Source: Diplolepis rosae (Eukaryota; Arthropoda; Insecta; Hymenoptera; Diplolepididae). From it: 64,000 bases of DNA. Where the stretch lies: contig JAPYXD010000522.1 of NCBI GenBank assembly GCA_030998225.1, forward strand, positions 6,820,001 to 6,884,000, given 5' to 3'. Under the pieces are notes generated by a model, which worked only from the letters and a program-made list of their open reading frames with translations, made no database searches and was not told the DNA's origin. Within the stretch, counting starts at the first letter, position 1. Each line of letters begins with the position of its first letter. Both the position numbers and the translations under genes were made by a program. Shown here piece after piece: positions 63,484-64,000 of the stretch.

Positions 63484-63722
63484 GCACGTAAAAATCCAAG
63501 GCGAACTTCACTTCTTACACTGTTGAGAAATAAATGAATTTTCAATCATTTTTTTTAACTCAAAAATTAATAAAATGGATTTATTGTTCACTATTATTAC
63601 ACGCATTTAATTATCTCATTCTTAATCGGCCACGTTTCCAAGGATTAAAAAATTAATTGTTCCTGTAAAAAATATAGCCCCATCCCAAGCCTAACACCAT
63701 CACTTTACCCACCACCTGAAAT
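63484..63722. other. Spacer
   Basis: AT-rich; nothing recognised. Confidence 0.4.
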
Positions 63723-64000
63723 ACAGGGTTTTCCAATTTGAGGTTTCATTTTAAATAGCCCGCTATTTTGGCAGCTGTCATAATAAGAGGTGTCATTTTT
63801 TCACAGATGACAACTGAAAACTATGTCATTAATAAAAATCGAAGCATACACGCTTCAACAACGCATTGTAATTGTCTAAATTCACTACAAAAATGCATGA
63901 AAGTGAACCTGAATTCAAGCGAAAAATCATTAGGAGCGATGAGGCTCATTTCCACCTTGGTGGCTATTTTAATAAGCAGAATCGTCGCATTTGGGGTTCG
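63723..64000 (+). mobile_element. Tc1-like element L, cut by window end
   Basis: The left terminus cagggttttccaatttgagg follows TA. ATG at 63823 opens MSLIKIEAYTLQQRIVIV then a stop. Directly after, a shifted frame reads EFKRKIIRSDEAHFHLGGYF and NKQNRRIWGS, which is the first catalytic Asp region. The sequence between helix-turn-helix and catalytic core is deleted. Same superfamily as elements C, F and G. Confidence 0.8.

Overview
The window looks like a piece of an AT-rich insect nuclear genome. It has spliced host exons with GT/AG introns, no bacterial-style operons, and a very dense load of arthropod-type transposable elements: mariner and Tc1-like elements, R1-like LINEs, LTR solo copies, a Penelope-like element, hAT-like and TTAA-flanked MITEs. 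A hymenopteran, perhaps a parasitoid wasp, is my guess from the overall mix of repeats. That is inference; nothing seen here proves the order.

Host genes. The clearest non-transposon signal is a pair of tandem paralogues on the minus strand. Each has a first exon encoding a 19-residue signal peptide behind a TATA box (30348-30405 and 46281-46338). Each is followed 10-13 kb downstream by a homologous second exon with the same splice phase (17040-17374 and 36110-36432). One paralogue also shows a third exon (16181-16291). The encoded proteins look like secreted chymotrypsin-fold serine protease homologues without the catalytic histidine. The introns are filled with transposons, and flanking intron and promoter sequence was duplicated with the exons. 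A third copy of the promoter-upstream block lies at 45640-45840. A second host-type locus at 27352-28343 (+) carries exons of an uncharacterised arthropod protein family, with a likely frameshift. A few short candidate exons are listed with low confidence.

Layout. 1-9 kb: an unclassified dispersed repeat (here RepA), a minus-strand solo LTR with a GAAC target duplication, a TTAA-flanked MITE, and a mariner that sits inside RepA and itself contains a second mariner fused to a Tc1-like remnant. 9.4-12.4 kb: a TA-flanked inverted-repeat element (here R4) holding a solo LTR and an internally deleted Tc1-like element. 13.3-16.1 kb: a long-TIR Tc1-like remnant and a decayed mariner. 18.5-24.6 kb: two R1-like LINE copies, one ORF1-only and one with endonuclease, reverse transcriptase and terminal zinc finger. 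25-33 kb: a possible solo LTR, a foldback element built of GTCGTATACGAC-type repeats, an R1-like ORF1 fragment, and a Tc1-like element with about 210-bp arms. 34-41 kb: an LTR split by a TTAA MITE, a near-complete mariner, and a Penelope-like element. 42-49 kb: two hAT-like elements with 8-bp target duplications and TATCGATA-rich ends, and a 2-kb TIR element. 49-51 kb: an RNase H-bearing LINE with a 536-bp tandem duplication. 53-64 kb: RepA and a GC-palindrome repeat (here R5), a second R4 copy that splits R5 and contains an element with subterminal minisatellites and a mariner remnant, and a Tc1-like element running off the end.

Most open reading frames here belong to dead transposons. The nesting order gives a relative history of the locus: RepA, R5 and R4 are oldest, then mariner/Tc1-like and LTR insertions, with solo-LTR recombination and internal deletions following. 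The protease-homologue paralogues stay open in every exon I can see and keep splice phase, which suggests they remain functional despite the surrounding invasion.
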